Assembly: GCF_051401765.1 (NCBI RefSeq)
Contig: NW_027480504.1
Coordinates: 1,240,001 to 1,304,000 of the forward strand
Reading direction: 5' to 3'
Origin: Calliopsis andreniformis
Lineage: Eukaryota > Arthropoda > Insecta > Hymenoptera > Andrenidae
DNA length: 64,000 nucleotides
A program made the translations under genes and the position numbers. Positions 49,702-61,950 of the stretch are shown here, one piece after another. Position 1 is the first letter of the stretch. Each line of letters starts with the position of its first letter. The notes below the pieces were generated by a model, which did not search any database, was not told the DNA's origin, and saw only the letters and a list, made by a program, of their open reading frames with translations.

Positions 49702-51207
49702 CCTCAACACTCAGTCCCGAATCCTCAATCTTCAATCCTCAATCCTCAATCCTCAATCCTCAATCCTCAACCTTCAATCCTCAATACTCAATCTTCAATC
49801 CTCAATCCTCAATCCTCGGTCCTCAATCCTCAATCCTCAATCCTCAATTCTCAATCCTCAATCCTCAATCCTCAGACTTCAAACACCAATACTGAACCCT
49901 CAGTCCTCGTCCTCAATCCACAACCATCAATCCTCAATCCTCAATATTCAATCATTAATATTCAGTCTTCAATCCTCAATCCTCAAACCTCAATCCTCAA
50001 TGCTCAATACTCAGTCCTCAATCCTCAATCTTCAATCCTCAATACTCAATCATCAATCCTCAATCTTCAATCCTCAGTCCCAAATCCTCAATCTTCAATA
50101 CTCAATCCTCAATCCTCAATCTTCAATCCTCAATCCTCAATACTCAATCCTCAATCCTCAATCCTCAATCCTCATTCTTCAATTCTCAATACCAAATCCT
50201 CAATCTTCAATCCTCAACACCCAATCCGCAATCTTCAATCCCCAATGTTCAATTCGCAATACCCAATCCCCAATCTTCAATCCTCAATCCTCAATCCTCA
50301 ATCCTCAATCTTCAATCCTCAATACTCAATCTTCTATCCTCAATCCTCAGTCCTCACTCCTCAATCCTCATTCTTCAATCCTCAATACCAAATCCTCAAT
50401 CCTCAATCCTCAATTCTCAATCCTCAATCCTCAATCCTCAGACTTCAAACACCAATTCTCAACCCTCAGTCCTCGTCCTCAATCCACAACCCTCAATCCT
50501 CAATCCTCAATCTTCAATCCTCAATACCCAATCTTCAATCCTCAATCCTCAAACCTCAATCCTCAATCCTCAGTCCTCAATTCTCAATCCTCAATCTTCA
50601 ATCCTCAGTCCCCAATCCTCAATCTTCGACCCTCAATCCTCAATCCTCAATCCTCGATCCTCAGTCCTCAATCCTCAATCCTCAATCCTCAATGTTCAAT
50701 CCGCAATACCCAATCCTCAACCTTCAATCCTCAATCCTCAATCCTCAATCCTCAACCCTCAATCTTCAATCCTCAATACTCAATCTTCAATCCTCAATCC
50801 TCAATCCTCAATCCTCAATGCTCAATCATCAATCCTCAATCCTCAACCCTCAATCTACAATCCTCAATACACAATCTGCAATCCTCAATCCTCAATCCTC
50901 AATCCTCACTCTTCAATCCTCAATGCCCAGTCTTCAATCATCAATCCTCAATCCTCAATCCTCAATTCTCAATCCTCATTCCTCTATCATCAGTCCTCAA
51001 TCTTCAATCCTCAAACCTCAATTCTCAATACTCAATCTTCAATCCTCAATCCTCAATTCTCAATCCTCAATACTGAATCCTCAAACCTCAATCCTCTATC
51101 CTCAATCCTCAATCCTCATTCTTCAATCCTCAATACCCAATACTCAATCTTCAATCCTCAATCCTCAATCCTCAATCCTCAATTCTCAATCCTCGAGCCT
51201 CAATCCT

Positions 51208-51353
51208 CAGACCTCAAACATCAATACTCAGACCTCAGTCCTCGTCCTCAATCCACAACCCTCAATCCTCAATCCTTAGTCCTCAATCCTCAATCCTCAA
51301 TCCTCAAACCTCAATCCTCAACCGTCAGTCCCCGTCCTCAATCTTCAAACATG
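51208..51353 (+). repeat. CCCCGTC module, full copy 11
   Basis: CAGACCTCAAACATC followed by CTCAGACCTCAG in place of CTCAACCCTCGG, and CAATCTTCAAACATG at the end. Confidence 0.88.
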
Positions 51354-52292
51354 AATCCTCAATCCTCAGTCTTCAATCATCAATACTCAATCTTCAATCC
51401 TCAATCCTCAATCCTCATTCCTCAATCCTCAATCCTCATTCCTCAATCCTCATTCTTCAATCCTCAACACCCAATCCTCAATCTTCAATCCTCAATCCTC
51501 AACTCTCAATCCTCAATCCTCAGTCCTCAGTTCACAAACCTCAATCCTCAACACTCAGCCCTCATCCTCAATCCTCAATCCTCAAACTTCAATCCTCAAT
51601 CCCCAATGCTCAATTCTCAATCCTCAATCCTCAGGCGTCAGTCCTCAAACCTCTACCCTCAACTCTCAGCCCCCATCCTCAGTCCTCAATCCTCAATCCT
51701 CAATCCTCAGTCCTCAATCCACAATCCTCAATCCTCAAACCTGAATCGTCAATCGTCAGCCCTCGTCCTCAATCCTCAACACTCAATCCTCAATCCTCAA
51801 TATTCAATCATCAATACTCAATCTTCAATCCTCAATCCTCAATCTTCAATCCTCAATCCTCAATTCTCAGTCCTCAATACTCAATCCTCAATCGTCAATC
51901 CTCAATCCCCAATCCTCAATCTTCAATCCTCGATCCTCAATCCTCAATCCTCAATCCTCAATCTTCAATCCTCAATACTCAATCTTCAATCCTCAATCTT
52001 CAATCCTCAATCCTCAATCCTCAATCCTCAATCCTCAATCGTCAATCTTCAATCCTCAATACTCAATCTTCAATCCTCAATCCTCAATCCTCAATCCTCA
52101 ATCCTCAATCCTCATTCTTCAATCATCAACCTTCAATCCTCTATCTTCAATCCTCAATCCTCAATCCTCAATCCTCAACCCTCAATCTTCAGTCCTCAGT
52201 CCTCAAACCTCAATCCTGAATCCCCTATCCTGAATCCTCAATCTTCAGCCCTCAGTCCTCTACAATCAGTTGTCAATCTTCAATCCTCAATA

Positions 52293-52382
52293 GAGTATCA
52301 TCAATTCACAGTTTTCATTACTCAATACTCAATCTGCAATCTTCAAATCTCTATCCACAAACATCAATTCTCATCACTCAAC
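52293..52382 (+). repeat. 90-bp diverged block, type C, copy 40
   Basis: GAGTATCATCAATTC. No A or B block precedes it within 2.5 kb, so it is not in a standard train. Confidence 0.91.
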
Positions 52383-53209
52383 ACTCAACACTCAGTCCCC
52401 AATCCTGAATATTCAATTCTCAATCCTCAATCCACAATCCTCAACGTTCAATCCTCAATACTCAATCTTCAATGCTCATTCCTCAATCCTCAATCCTCAA
52501 TTCTCAATTCTCAATCGTCAATCTTCAATCGTCAATACTCAATCTTCAATCCTCAATCCTCAATCCTCGGTCCTCAATCCTCGGTCCTCAATCCTCAACC
52601 GTCAATCTCCAATCCTGAATACTCAATCTTCAATCCTCAATCATCAATCCTCAGTCCTCAATCTTCAATCCTCAGTACTCAAACTGCAATCCTCAATCCT
52701 TAGTAGTCACTCCTCAATCCTCATTCTTCAATCCTCAATACCGAATCCTCAATTTTCAATCCTCAATCCTCAATCCTCAATTCTCAATCCTCAATCCTCA
52801 ATCCTCAATCCTCAGTCCTCAATCCTCAATCGTCAATATTCAATCCTCAATACTCAATCTTCAATACTCAATCTTCAATCCTCAATCCTCAATCCTCAAT
52901 CCTCAATCCTGGATTCTCAATCTTCAGTCCTCAATACTCGATCTTCAATCCTCAATCCTCAATCCTCAATCCTCAATCCTCAATCCTCAGTCCTCAATCC
53001 TCAAACCTCAATCCTCAACCGTCAGTCCTCGTCCTCAATCCTCAACCCTCAATCCTCAATCCTCCCATCTTCAATCATCAATACTCAATCTTCAATCATC
53101 AATCCCCAATCCTCAGTCCTCAAACCTCAATCCTGAATCCTCAATCCTGAATCCTCAATCTTCAGCCCTGAGTCCTCAACAATCAGTTGCCAATCCTCAA
53201 TCCTCAATA

Positions 53210-53299
53210 GAATATACTCAATTCACAGTTTTCAATACACAATACTCAATCTGCAATCTTCAAATCTCTATCCACAAACATCAATTCTCATCACTCAAC
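53210..53299 (+). repeat. 90-bp diverged block, chimeric B'/A, copy 41
   Basis: The left flank AGCCCTGAGTCC...GTTGCC is that of type B', while the body GAATATACTC and CAAATCTC and the right flank CAATGTTCAATCC are type A (as at 21,482). The switch falls between about 53,196 and 53,214. Confidence 0.88.
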
Positions 53300-54041
53300 C
53301 CTCAACACTCAGTCCTCAATGTTCAATCCTCAATCCTCAATCGTCAATCTTCAATCCTCAATACTCAATCTTCAATACTCAATCCTCAATTCTCAATCCT
53401 CAATGCTCAATACTCAATCGTCAATCCTCAATCCCCAAACCTCAATCTTCAATCCTCAATCCTCAATCCTCAATCCTCAATCCTCAGTCCTCAATCTTCA
53501 ATCCTCAATACTCAATCTTCAATCCTCAATCCTCAATCCTCAATACTCAATCCTCAATCCTCAGTCCTCAATCCTCAAACATCAATCCTCAATCGTCAAT
53601 CGTCAGCCCTCGTCCTCAATCCTCAACACTCAATCCTCAATCCTCAATATTCAATCATCAATACTCAATCTTCAATCCTCAAACCTCAATCTTCAATCCT
53701 CAATCCTCAATTCTCAGTCCTCAATACTCAATCCTCAATACTCAATCTCCAATCCTCAAACCTCAGTCCTCAAACCTCAATCCTCAGTCCCCAAACCTCA
53801 ATCTTCAACCCTCAATCCTCAATCCTCAATCCTCGATCCTCAGTCCTCAATCCTCAATCCTCAATCCTCAATCCTCAATCCTGAATCTTCAATCCTCAAT
53901 ACTCAATCTCCAATCCTCAAACCTCAGTAATCAAACCTCAATTCTGAATCGTCAAATCTCAATTCTGAATCCTCAGTCCTGAACCCTCAATCTTCAGCTC
54001 TCAGTCCTCAACAATCAATTGTCAATTCTCAATCCTCAATA

Positions 54042-54131
54042 GAATATACTCAATTCACAGTTTTCAATACACAGTACTCAATCTGCAATCTTCAAATCTC
54101 TATCCGCAAACATCAATTCTCATCACTCAAC
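54042..54131 (+). repeat. 90-bp diverged block, type A, copy 42
   Basis: Type A, CAATTG upstream. The only copy seen with CTATCCGCAAACATC in the core. Confidence 0.92.
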
Positions 54132-54300
54132 ACTCAACACTCAGTCCTCAATGTTCAATCCTCAATCCTCAATCCTCAATCATCAATCCTCAATCCTCAA
54201 TCCTCAGTCCTCAAACCTTTATCCTGAATCCTCAATCCTGAATCCTCAATCTTCAGCCGTGAGTCCTCAACAATCAGTTGCCAATCCTCAATCCTCAATA

Positions 54301-54390
54301 GAATATCCTCAATTCACAGTTTTCAATAAACAACACTCAATCTGCAATCTTCAGATCTCTATCCACAAACATCAATTCTCATCACTCAAC
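54301..54390 (+). repeat. 90-bp diverged block, type B, copy 43
   Basis: Type B with CAATAAACAACAC, 259 bp after the A block. Confidence 0.92.
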
Positions 54391-54859
54391 CCTGAATACT
54401 CAGTCCCTAATCCTCAATCTTCAATCCTCAATCCTCTATCCTCAATCCTCAATCCTCAATCTTAATCTTCAATCCTCAATACTCAATCTTCCATCCTCAA
54501 TCCTCAATCCTCAATCCTCAATCCTCAATCTTCAATCCACAATACTGAATCTTCAATCCTCAATCCTCAATTCTCAATCCTCAATCCTCAATCCTCAATC
54601 CTCAATCGTCAATCTTCAATCCTCAATACTCAATCTTCAATCCTCAATCCTCAATCCTCAATCCTCAATCCTCAATCCTCATTCTTCAATCCTCAACCTT
54701 CAATCCTCTATCTTCAATCCTCAATCCTCAATCCTCAATCCTCAACCCTCAATCTTCAGTCCTCAGTCCTCAAACCTCAATCCTGAATCCCCTATCCTGA
54801 ATCCTCAATCTTCAGCCCTCAGTCCTCTACAATCAGTTGTCAATCTTCAATCCTCAATA

Positions 54860-54949
54860 GAGTATCATCAATTCACAGTTTTCATTACTCAATACTCAAT
54901 CTGCAATCTTCAAATCTCTATCCACAAACATCAATTCTCATCACTCAAC
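54860..54949 (+). repeat. 90-bp diverged block, type C, copy 44
   Basis: GAGTATCATCAATTC, 559 bp after the B block, as at 36,629. Confidence 0.91.
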
Positions 54950-55832
54950 ACTCAACACTCAGTCCCCAATCCTGAATATTCAATTCTCAATCCTCAATCC
55001 AAAATCCTCAGCGTTCAATCCTCAATACTCAATCTTCAATGCTCATTCCTCAATCCTCAATCCTCAATTCTCAATCCTCGATCGTCAATCTTCAATCGTC
55101 AATACTCAATCTTCAATCCTCAATCCTCAATCCTCGGTCCTCAATCCTCGGTCCTCAATCCTCAACCGTCAATCTCCAATCCTGAATACTCAATCTTCAA
55201 TCCTCAATCATCAATCCTCAGTCCTCAATCTTCAATCCTCAGTACTCAAACTGCAATCCTCAATCCTTAGTAGTCACTCCTCAATCCTCATTCTTCAATC
55301 CTCAATACCGAATCCTCAATTTTCAATCCTCAATCCTCAATCCTCAATTCTCAATCCTCAATCCTCAATCCTCAATCCTCAATCCTCAATCGTCAATCTT
55401 CAATCCTCAATACTCAATCTTCAATACTCAATCCTCAATTCTCAATCCTCAATGCTCAATACTCAATCGTCAATCCTCAATCCCCAATCCTCAATCTTCA
55501 ATCCTCAATCCTCAATCCTCAATCCTCAATCCTCGATCCTCAATCTTCAGTCCTCAATACTCGATCTTCAATCCTCAATCCTCAATCCTCAATCCTCAAT
55601 CCTCAATCCTCAGTCCTCAATCCTCAAACCTCAATCCTCAACCGTCAGTCCTCGTCCTCAATCCTCAACCCTCAATCCTCAATCCTCCCATCTTCAATCA
55701 TCAATACTCAATCTTCAATCATCAATCCTCAATCCTCAGTCCTCAAACCTCAATCCTGAATCCTCAATCCTGAATCCTCAATCTTCAGCCCTGAGTCCTC
55801 AACAATCAGTTGCCAATCCTCAATCCTCAATC

Positions 55833-55922
55833 GAATATCCTCAATTCACAGTTTTCAATACACAATACTCAATCTGCAATCTTCAGATCTCTATCCACAA
55901 ACATCAATTCTCATCACTCAAC
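55833..55922 (+). repeat. 90-bp diverged block, type B', copy 45
   Basis: Counterpart of copy 31 at +18,217. Confidence 0.92.
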
Positions 55923-56657
55923 CCTGAATACTCAGTCCCTAATCCTCAATCTTCAATCCCCAATCCTCAATCCTCAATCCTCAATCCTCAATCTTAATCT
56001 TCAATCCTCAATACACACTCTTCAATCCTCAACCCTCAATCCTCAATCCTCAATACTCAATCTTCAATCCTCATTCTTCAATCCTCAATACCCAATCCTC
56101 AATCTTCAATCCTCAATCCTCAATCCTCAATCCTCAATCCTCAATCCTCAGCTTTCAATCCTCAATGCTCAATCTTCAATCCTCAATCCTCAATACTCAA
56201 TCTTCCATCCTCAATCCTCAATCCTCAATCCTCAATGCTCAATCCTCAATCCTCAATCCTCAAACATCAATCTTCAATCCTCAATACTCAATCGTCAATC
56301 CTCAATCCCCAATCCTCAATCTTCAATCCTCAATCCTCAATCCTCAATCCTCAATCCTCGATCCTCAATCTTCAGTCCTCAATACTCGATCTTCAATCCT
56401 CAATCCTCAATCCTCAATCGTCAATCCTCAATCCTCAGTCCTCAATCCTCAAACCTCAATCCTCAACCGTCAGTCCTCGTCCTCAATCCTCAACCCTCAA
56501 TCCTCAATCCTCCCATCTTCAATCATCAATACTCAATCTTCAATCATCAATCCTCAATCCTCAGTCCTCAAACCTCAATCCTGAATCCTCAATCCTGAAT
56601 CCTCAATCTTCAGCCCTGAGTCCTCAACAATCAGTTGCCAATCCTCAATCCTCAATC

Positions 56658-56747
56658 GAATATCCTCAATTCACAGTTTTCAATACACAATACTCAATCT
56701 GCAATCTTCAGATCTCTATCCACAAACATCAATTCTCATCACTCAAC
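56658..56747 (+). repeat. 90-bp diverged block, type B', copy 46
   Basis: Tandem counterpart of copy 45 at +825. Confidence 0.92.
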
Positions 56748-57110
56748 CCTGAATACTCAGTCCCTAATCCTCAATCTTCAATCCCCAATCCTCAATCCTC
56801 AATCCTCAATCCTCAATCTTAATCTTCAATCCTCAATACACACTCTTCAATCCTCAACCCTCAATCCTCAATCCTCAATACTCAATCTTCAATCCTCATT
56901 CTTCAATCCTCAATACCCAATCCTCAATCTTCAATCCTCAATCCTCAATCCTCAATCCTCAATCCTCAATCCTCAGCTTTCAATCCTCAATGCTCAATCT
57001 TCAATCCTCAATCCTCAATACTCAATCTTCCATCCTCAATCCTCAATCCTCAATCCTCAATGCTCAATCCTCAATCCTCAATCCTCAAACATCAATCTTC
57101 AATCCTCAAT

Positions 57111-58522
57111 ACTCAATCTGCAATCCTCAATCCTCAATCCTCAATCCTCAATCCTCATTCTTCAATCCTCAATGCCCAGTCCTCAATCTTCAATCCTCAA
57201 TCCTCAATCCTCAATTCTCAATCCTGAATCCTCAGTCCTCAATCCACAATCCTCAATCCTCAAACCTCAATCGTCAATCGTCAGCCCTCGTCCTCAATCC
57301 TCAACACTCAATCCTCAATCCTCAATATTCAATCGTCAATACTCAATCCTCAATCCTCAACCATCAATCTTCAATCCTCAATACTCAATCTGCAATCCTC
57401 AATCCTCAATCCTCAATCCTCAATCCTCATTCTTCAATCCCCAATGCCCAGTCCTCAATCTTCAATCCTCAATCCTCAATCCTCAATTCTCAATCCTCAA
57501 TCCTCAATCATCAATACTCAATCTTCAATCCTCAATCCTCAATCCTCAATCCTCAATACTGAATCCTCAAACCTCAATACTCTATCCTCAGTCCTCAATC
57601 CTCATTCTTCAATCCTCAATACCCAAAACTCAATCTTCAATCCTCAATCCTCGATCCTCAATTCTCAATCCTCAATACTCAATCTCCAATCCTCAAACCT
57701 CAGTCCTCACACCTCAATCCTCAGTCCCCAATCCTCAATCTTCAACCCTCAAGCCTCAATCCTCAATCCTCGATCCTCAGTCCTCAATCCTTAATCCTCA
57801 ATCCTCAATCCTCAATCTTCAATCCTCAATACTCAATCTCCAATCCTCAAACCTCAGTCCTCAAACCTCGATTCTGAATCCTCAAATCTCAATTCTGCAT
57901 CCTCAGTCCTGAACCGTCAATCTTCAGCTCTCAGTCCTCAACAATCAGTTGTCAATTCTCAATCCTCAATAGAATATACTCAATTCACAGCTTTCAATAC
58001 ACAATACTCAATCTGCAATCTTCAAATCTCTATCCACAAACATCAATTCTCATCACTCGACCCTCAACACTCAGTCCTCAATGTTCAATCCTCAATCCTC
58101 AATCGTCAATCTTCAATCCTCAATACTCAATCTTCAATACTCAATCCTCAATTCTCAATACTCAATGCTGAATACTCAATCGTCAATCCTCAATCCCCAA
58201 TCCTCAATCTTCAATCCTCAACCCTCAATCCTCAATCCTCAATCCTCGATCCTCAATCTTCAGTCCTCAATACTCGATCTTCAATCCTCAATCCTCAATC
58301 CTCAATCCTCAATCCTCAATCCTCAGTCCTCAATCCTCAAACCTCAATCCTCAACCGTCAGTCCTCGTCCTCAATCCTCAACCCTCAATCCTCAATCCTC
58401 CCATCTTCAATCATCAATACCCAATCTTCAATCATCAATCCTCAATCCTCAGTCCTCAAACCTCAATCCTGAATCCTCAATCCTGAATCCTCAATCTTCA
58501 GCCCTGAGTCCTCAACAATCAG
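57111..58522. repeat. Distant duplicate of 20.6-21.7 kb, then B' context
   Basis: Collinear with about 20,620-21,690 at offset 36,490. Private marks are CAAGCCTCAATCC near 57,751, CTCACACCTC near 57,706 and CTTAATCC near 57,790. After the A block it joins, near 58,190, a copy of the sequence at 55,470. Confidence 0.86.
57972..58061 (+). repeat. 90-bp diverged block, type A, copy 47
   Basis: Type A with CACAGCTTTC for CACAGTTTTC and a CACTCGACC end. Counterpart of copy 16 at +36,490. Confidence 0.92.
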
Positions 58523-58545
58523 TTGCCAATCCTCAACCCTCAATC

Positions 58546-58635
58546 GAATATCCTCAATTCACAGTTTTCAATACACAATACTCAATCTGCAATCTTCAGA
58601 TCTCTATCCACAAACATCAATTCTCATCACTCAAC
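58546..58635 (+). repeat. 90-bp diverged block, type B', copy 48
   Basis: Type B' with CAACCCTCAATCG upstream, as in copy 32. Confidence 0.92.
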
Positions 58636-60203
58636 CCTGAATACTCAGTCCCTAATCCTCAATCTTCAATCCCCAATCCTCAATCCTCAATCCTCAATCC
58701 TCAATCTTAATCTTCAATCCTCAATACACACTCTTCAATCCTCAATCCTCAATCCTCAATCCTCAATCCTCAATCTTCAATCCTCATTCTTCAATCCTCA
58801 ATACCCAATCCTCAATCTTCAATCCTCAATCCTCAATCCTCAATCCTCAATTCTCAATCCTCAGCTTTCAATCCTCAATACTCAATCTTCAATCCTCAAT
58901 CCTCAATACTCAATCTTCCATCCTCAATCCTCAACCCTCAATCCTCAATGCTCAATCCTCAATCCTCAATCCTCAAACATCAATCTTCAATCCTCAATAC
59001 TCAATCTGCAATCCTCAATCCTCAATCCTCGATCCTCAATCCTCATTCTTCAATCCTCAATGCCCAGTCCTCAATCTTCAATCCTCAATCCTCAATCCTC
59101 AATTCTCAAACTTCAATCCTCAATCCTCAATCCTCAATTCTCAATCCTAAATCCTCAGTCCTCAGTCCTCAAACCTCTACCCTCAACCCTCAGCCCTGAT
59201 CCTCAATCCTCAATCCTCAATCCCCAATCCTCAGTCCTCAATCCACAATCCTCAATCCTCAAACCTCAATCGTCAATCGTCAGCCCTCGTCCTCAATCCT
59301 CAACACTCAATCCTCAATCCTCAATATTCAATCATCAATACTCAATCTTCAATCCTCAATCCTCAATCTTCAATCCTCAATCCTCAATCCTCAATCCTCA
59401 ATCCTCAACTTTCAATCCTCAATACTCAATCTTCAATCCTCAATCCTCAATACTCAATCTTCCATCCTCAATCCTCAATCCTCAATCCTCAATGCTCAAT
59501 CCTCAATCCTCAATCCTCAATCCTCAATCCTCAATCCTCAATGCTCAATCTTGAATCCTCAATCCTCAACCATCAATCTTCAGTCCTCAATACTCAATCT
59601 GCAATCCTCAATCCTCAATCCTCAATCCTCAATCCTCATTCTTCAATCCTCAATGCCCAGTCCTCAATATTCAATCCACAATCCTCAATCCTCAATTCTC
59701 AGCCCTCAATACTCAATCCTCAGTCGTCAGTCCTCAATCCCCAATCCTCAATCTTCAATCCTCGAACCTCAATCCTCAATCCTCAATCCTCAATCTTCAA
59801 TCCTCAACACTCAATCTTCCATCCTCAATCCTCAATCCTCCATCCTCAATGCTCAATCCTCAATCCTCAATCCTCAACCATCAATCTTCAATCCTCAATA
59901 CTGAATCTGCAATCCTCAATCCTCAATCCTCAATCCTCAATCCTCATTCTTCAATCCTCAATGCCCAGTCCTCAATCTTCAATCCTCAATCCTCAATCCT
60001 CAACTCTCAATCCTCAATCCTCAATCATCAATACTCAATCTTCAATCCTCAATCCTCAATCCTCAATCCTCAATACTGAATCCTCAAACCTCAATAGTGT
60101 ATCCTCAATCCTCAATCCTCATTCTTCAATCCTCAATACCCAAAACTCAATCTTCAATCCTCAATCCTCAATCCTCAATTCTCAATCCTCAATCCTCAAT
60201 CCT

Positions 60204-60349
60204 CAGGCCTCAAACATCAATACTCAACCCTCGGTCCTCGTCCTCAATCCACAACCCTCAATCCTCAATCCTCAGTCCTCTATCCTCAACCCTCAATCCT
60301 CAAACCTCAATCCTCAACCGTCAGTCCCCGTCGTCAATCCTCAAACATG
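60204..60349 (+). repeat. CCCCGTC module, full copy 12
   Basis: It starts CAGGCCTCAAACATC (A to G). Otherwise it is like the copies at 25,934 and 39,632, including the following CAGGCTTGAATC. Confidence 0.89.
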
Positions 60350-61345
60350 AATCCTCAATCCTCAGGCTTGAATCATCAATACTCAATCTTCAATCCTCAA
60401 TCCTCAATCCTCATTCCTCAATCCTCAATCCTCATTCTTCAATCCTCATTCTTCAATCTTCAATCCTCAATACTCAATCTGCAATCCTCAATCCTCAATC
60501 CTCAATCCTCATTCTTCAATCCTCAATGCCCAGTCCTCAATATTCAATCCTCAATCCTCAATCCTCAATTCTCAATCCTCAATCCTCAATCCTCAATCTT
60601 CAATTCTCAATCTTCAATCCTCAATACTCAATCTTCAATCCTCAATCCTCAATTCTCAATCCTCAATGCTCAATACTCAATCGTCAATCCTCAATCCCAA
60701 ATCCTCAATCTTCAATCCTCAATCCTCAATCCTCAATCGTCAATCCTCAATCTTCGGTCCTCAATCCTCAGCCCTCATCCTCAGTCCTCAATCCTCAATC
60801 CTCAATCCTCAATCCTCAATCTTCAATCCTCAATACTCAATCTGCAATTCTCAATCCTCAGTCCGCAATCCTCAATCCCCAATCCTCAATCCTCAGTCCG
60901 CAATCCTCAATCCTCAATCGTCAATCCTCAATCTTCAATCCTCAATACTCAATCTTCAATCCTCAATCCTCAATCCTCAATCCTCAATCCTCAATCCTCA
61001 ATGCTCAATCCTCAATTCTCAATCCTCAACCACAATCTTCAGTCCTCAATACTCAATCTGCAATCCTCAATCGTCAATCCTCAATCCTCAATCCTCAATC
61101 CTCATTCTTCAATCCTCAATGCCCAGTCCTCAATCTTCAACCCTCAATCCTCAATCCTCAATTCTCAATCCTCAATCCTCAATCCTCAATCTTCAATCCT
61201 CAATACTCAATCTCCAATTCTCAAACCTCAGTCCTCAAACCTCAATTCTGAGTCCTCAAATCTCAATTCTGAATCCTCAATCCTGAACCCTCAATCTTCA
61301 GCCCTCAGTCCTCAACTATCAGTTGTCAATCTTCAATCCTCAACA

Positions 61346-61435
61346 GAATATCCTCAATTCACAGGTTTCAATACTCAATACTCAACCTGAAATCTTCAAA
61401 TCTCTATCCACAAACATCAATTCTCATCACTCAAC
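61346..61435 (+). repeat. 90-bp diverged block, type D, copy 49
   Basis: Type D with CACAGGTTTCAATAC. Confidence 0.91.
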
Positions 61436-61950
61436 CCTCAACACTCAGTCCCCAATCCTCAATCTTCAATCCTCAATCCTCAAACCTCAATCCTCAATCC
61501 TCAACCTTCAATCCTCAATACTCAATCTTCAATGCTCAATCCTCAATCCTCGGTACTCAATCCTCAATCGTCGATCTCCAATCCTGAATACTCAATCTTC
61601 AATACTCAATCCTCAATCCTCAATCCTCAATCCTCAATCCTCATTCTTCAATCCTCAATACCCAATCCTCAATCTTCAATCCTCAATCCTCAATCCTCAA
61701 TCCTCAATCCTCAACTTTCGATCCTCAATACTCAATCTTCAATCCTCAATCCTCAATACTCAATCTTCCATCCTCAATCCTCAATCCTCAATCCTCAATG
61801 CTCAATCCTCAATCCTCAATCCTCAACCATCAATCTTCAATCCTCAATACTCAATCTGCAATCCTCAATCCTCAATCCTCAATCCTCAATCCTCATTCTT
61901 CAATCCTCAATGCCCAGTCCTCAATCTTCAATCCTCAATCCTCAATCCTC

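Larger units (their letters stand above)
46430..51350. repeat. Least duplicated, most divergent part of the array
   Basis: Still TCAATCC-based, but I find few long matches elsewhere in the window. Two atypical blocks (46,490 and 47,630), a lone E-like block (47,350) and a D block (49,612) occur here. Unusual units include CATCCACCACGAATCC (about 47,545), CCGTAAGACC (about 47,586) and CTCGAGCC (about 51,193). Part of it (48,110-49,300) is related to 44,110-45,080 but carries the apparently older bases at several marker sites. Confidence 0.8.
51351..53318. repeat. Mixed segment with C block and a recombinant A block
   Basis: About 51,330-51,980 is related to 27,280-27,900 (offset near 24,053). 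From about 52,020 to 53,200 it follows 36,390-37,600. It then switches, inside the flank of a block, to the sequence found at 21,480. Confidence 0.85.
53319..56285 (+). repeat. 3-kb segment, copy 2
   Basis: Duplicate of 35,095-38,100. It includes a full A-B-C-B' train. Private differences include CCCCAAACCTC near 53,789, TATCCGCAAAC near 54,103 and CCAAAATCCTCAGCG near 55,000. Confidence 0.9.
55464..57110 (+). repeat. 825-bp tandem duplication
   Basis: CAATCGTCAATCC at 55,464 recurs at 56,289, and B' blocks sit at 55,833 and 56,658. The copies are nearly identical. 825 is 7x118 minus 1, which matches the net phase shift of its two 6-bp units (TCGTCC, TAATCT) and one 8-bp unit (TCCCATCT). Confidence 0.9.
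58523..61950 (+). repeat. Internally deleted copy of the 38.3-42.6 kb region
   Basis: Order is conserved, but the offset falls from 20,572 (at 60,097 against 39,525) to 19,966 (at 60,666 against 40,700) to 19,326 (at 61,346 against 42,020). That means two losses of about 606 and 640 bp, near 60,460 and 60,910. Confidence 0.87.
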
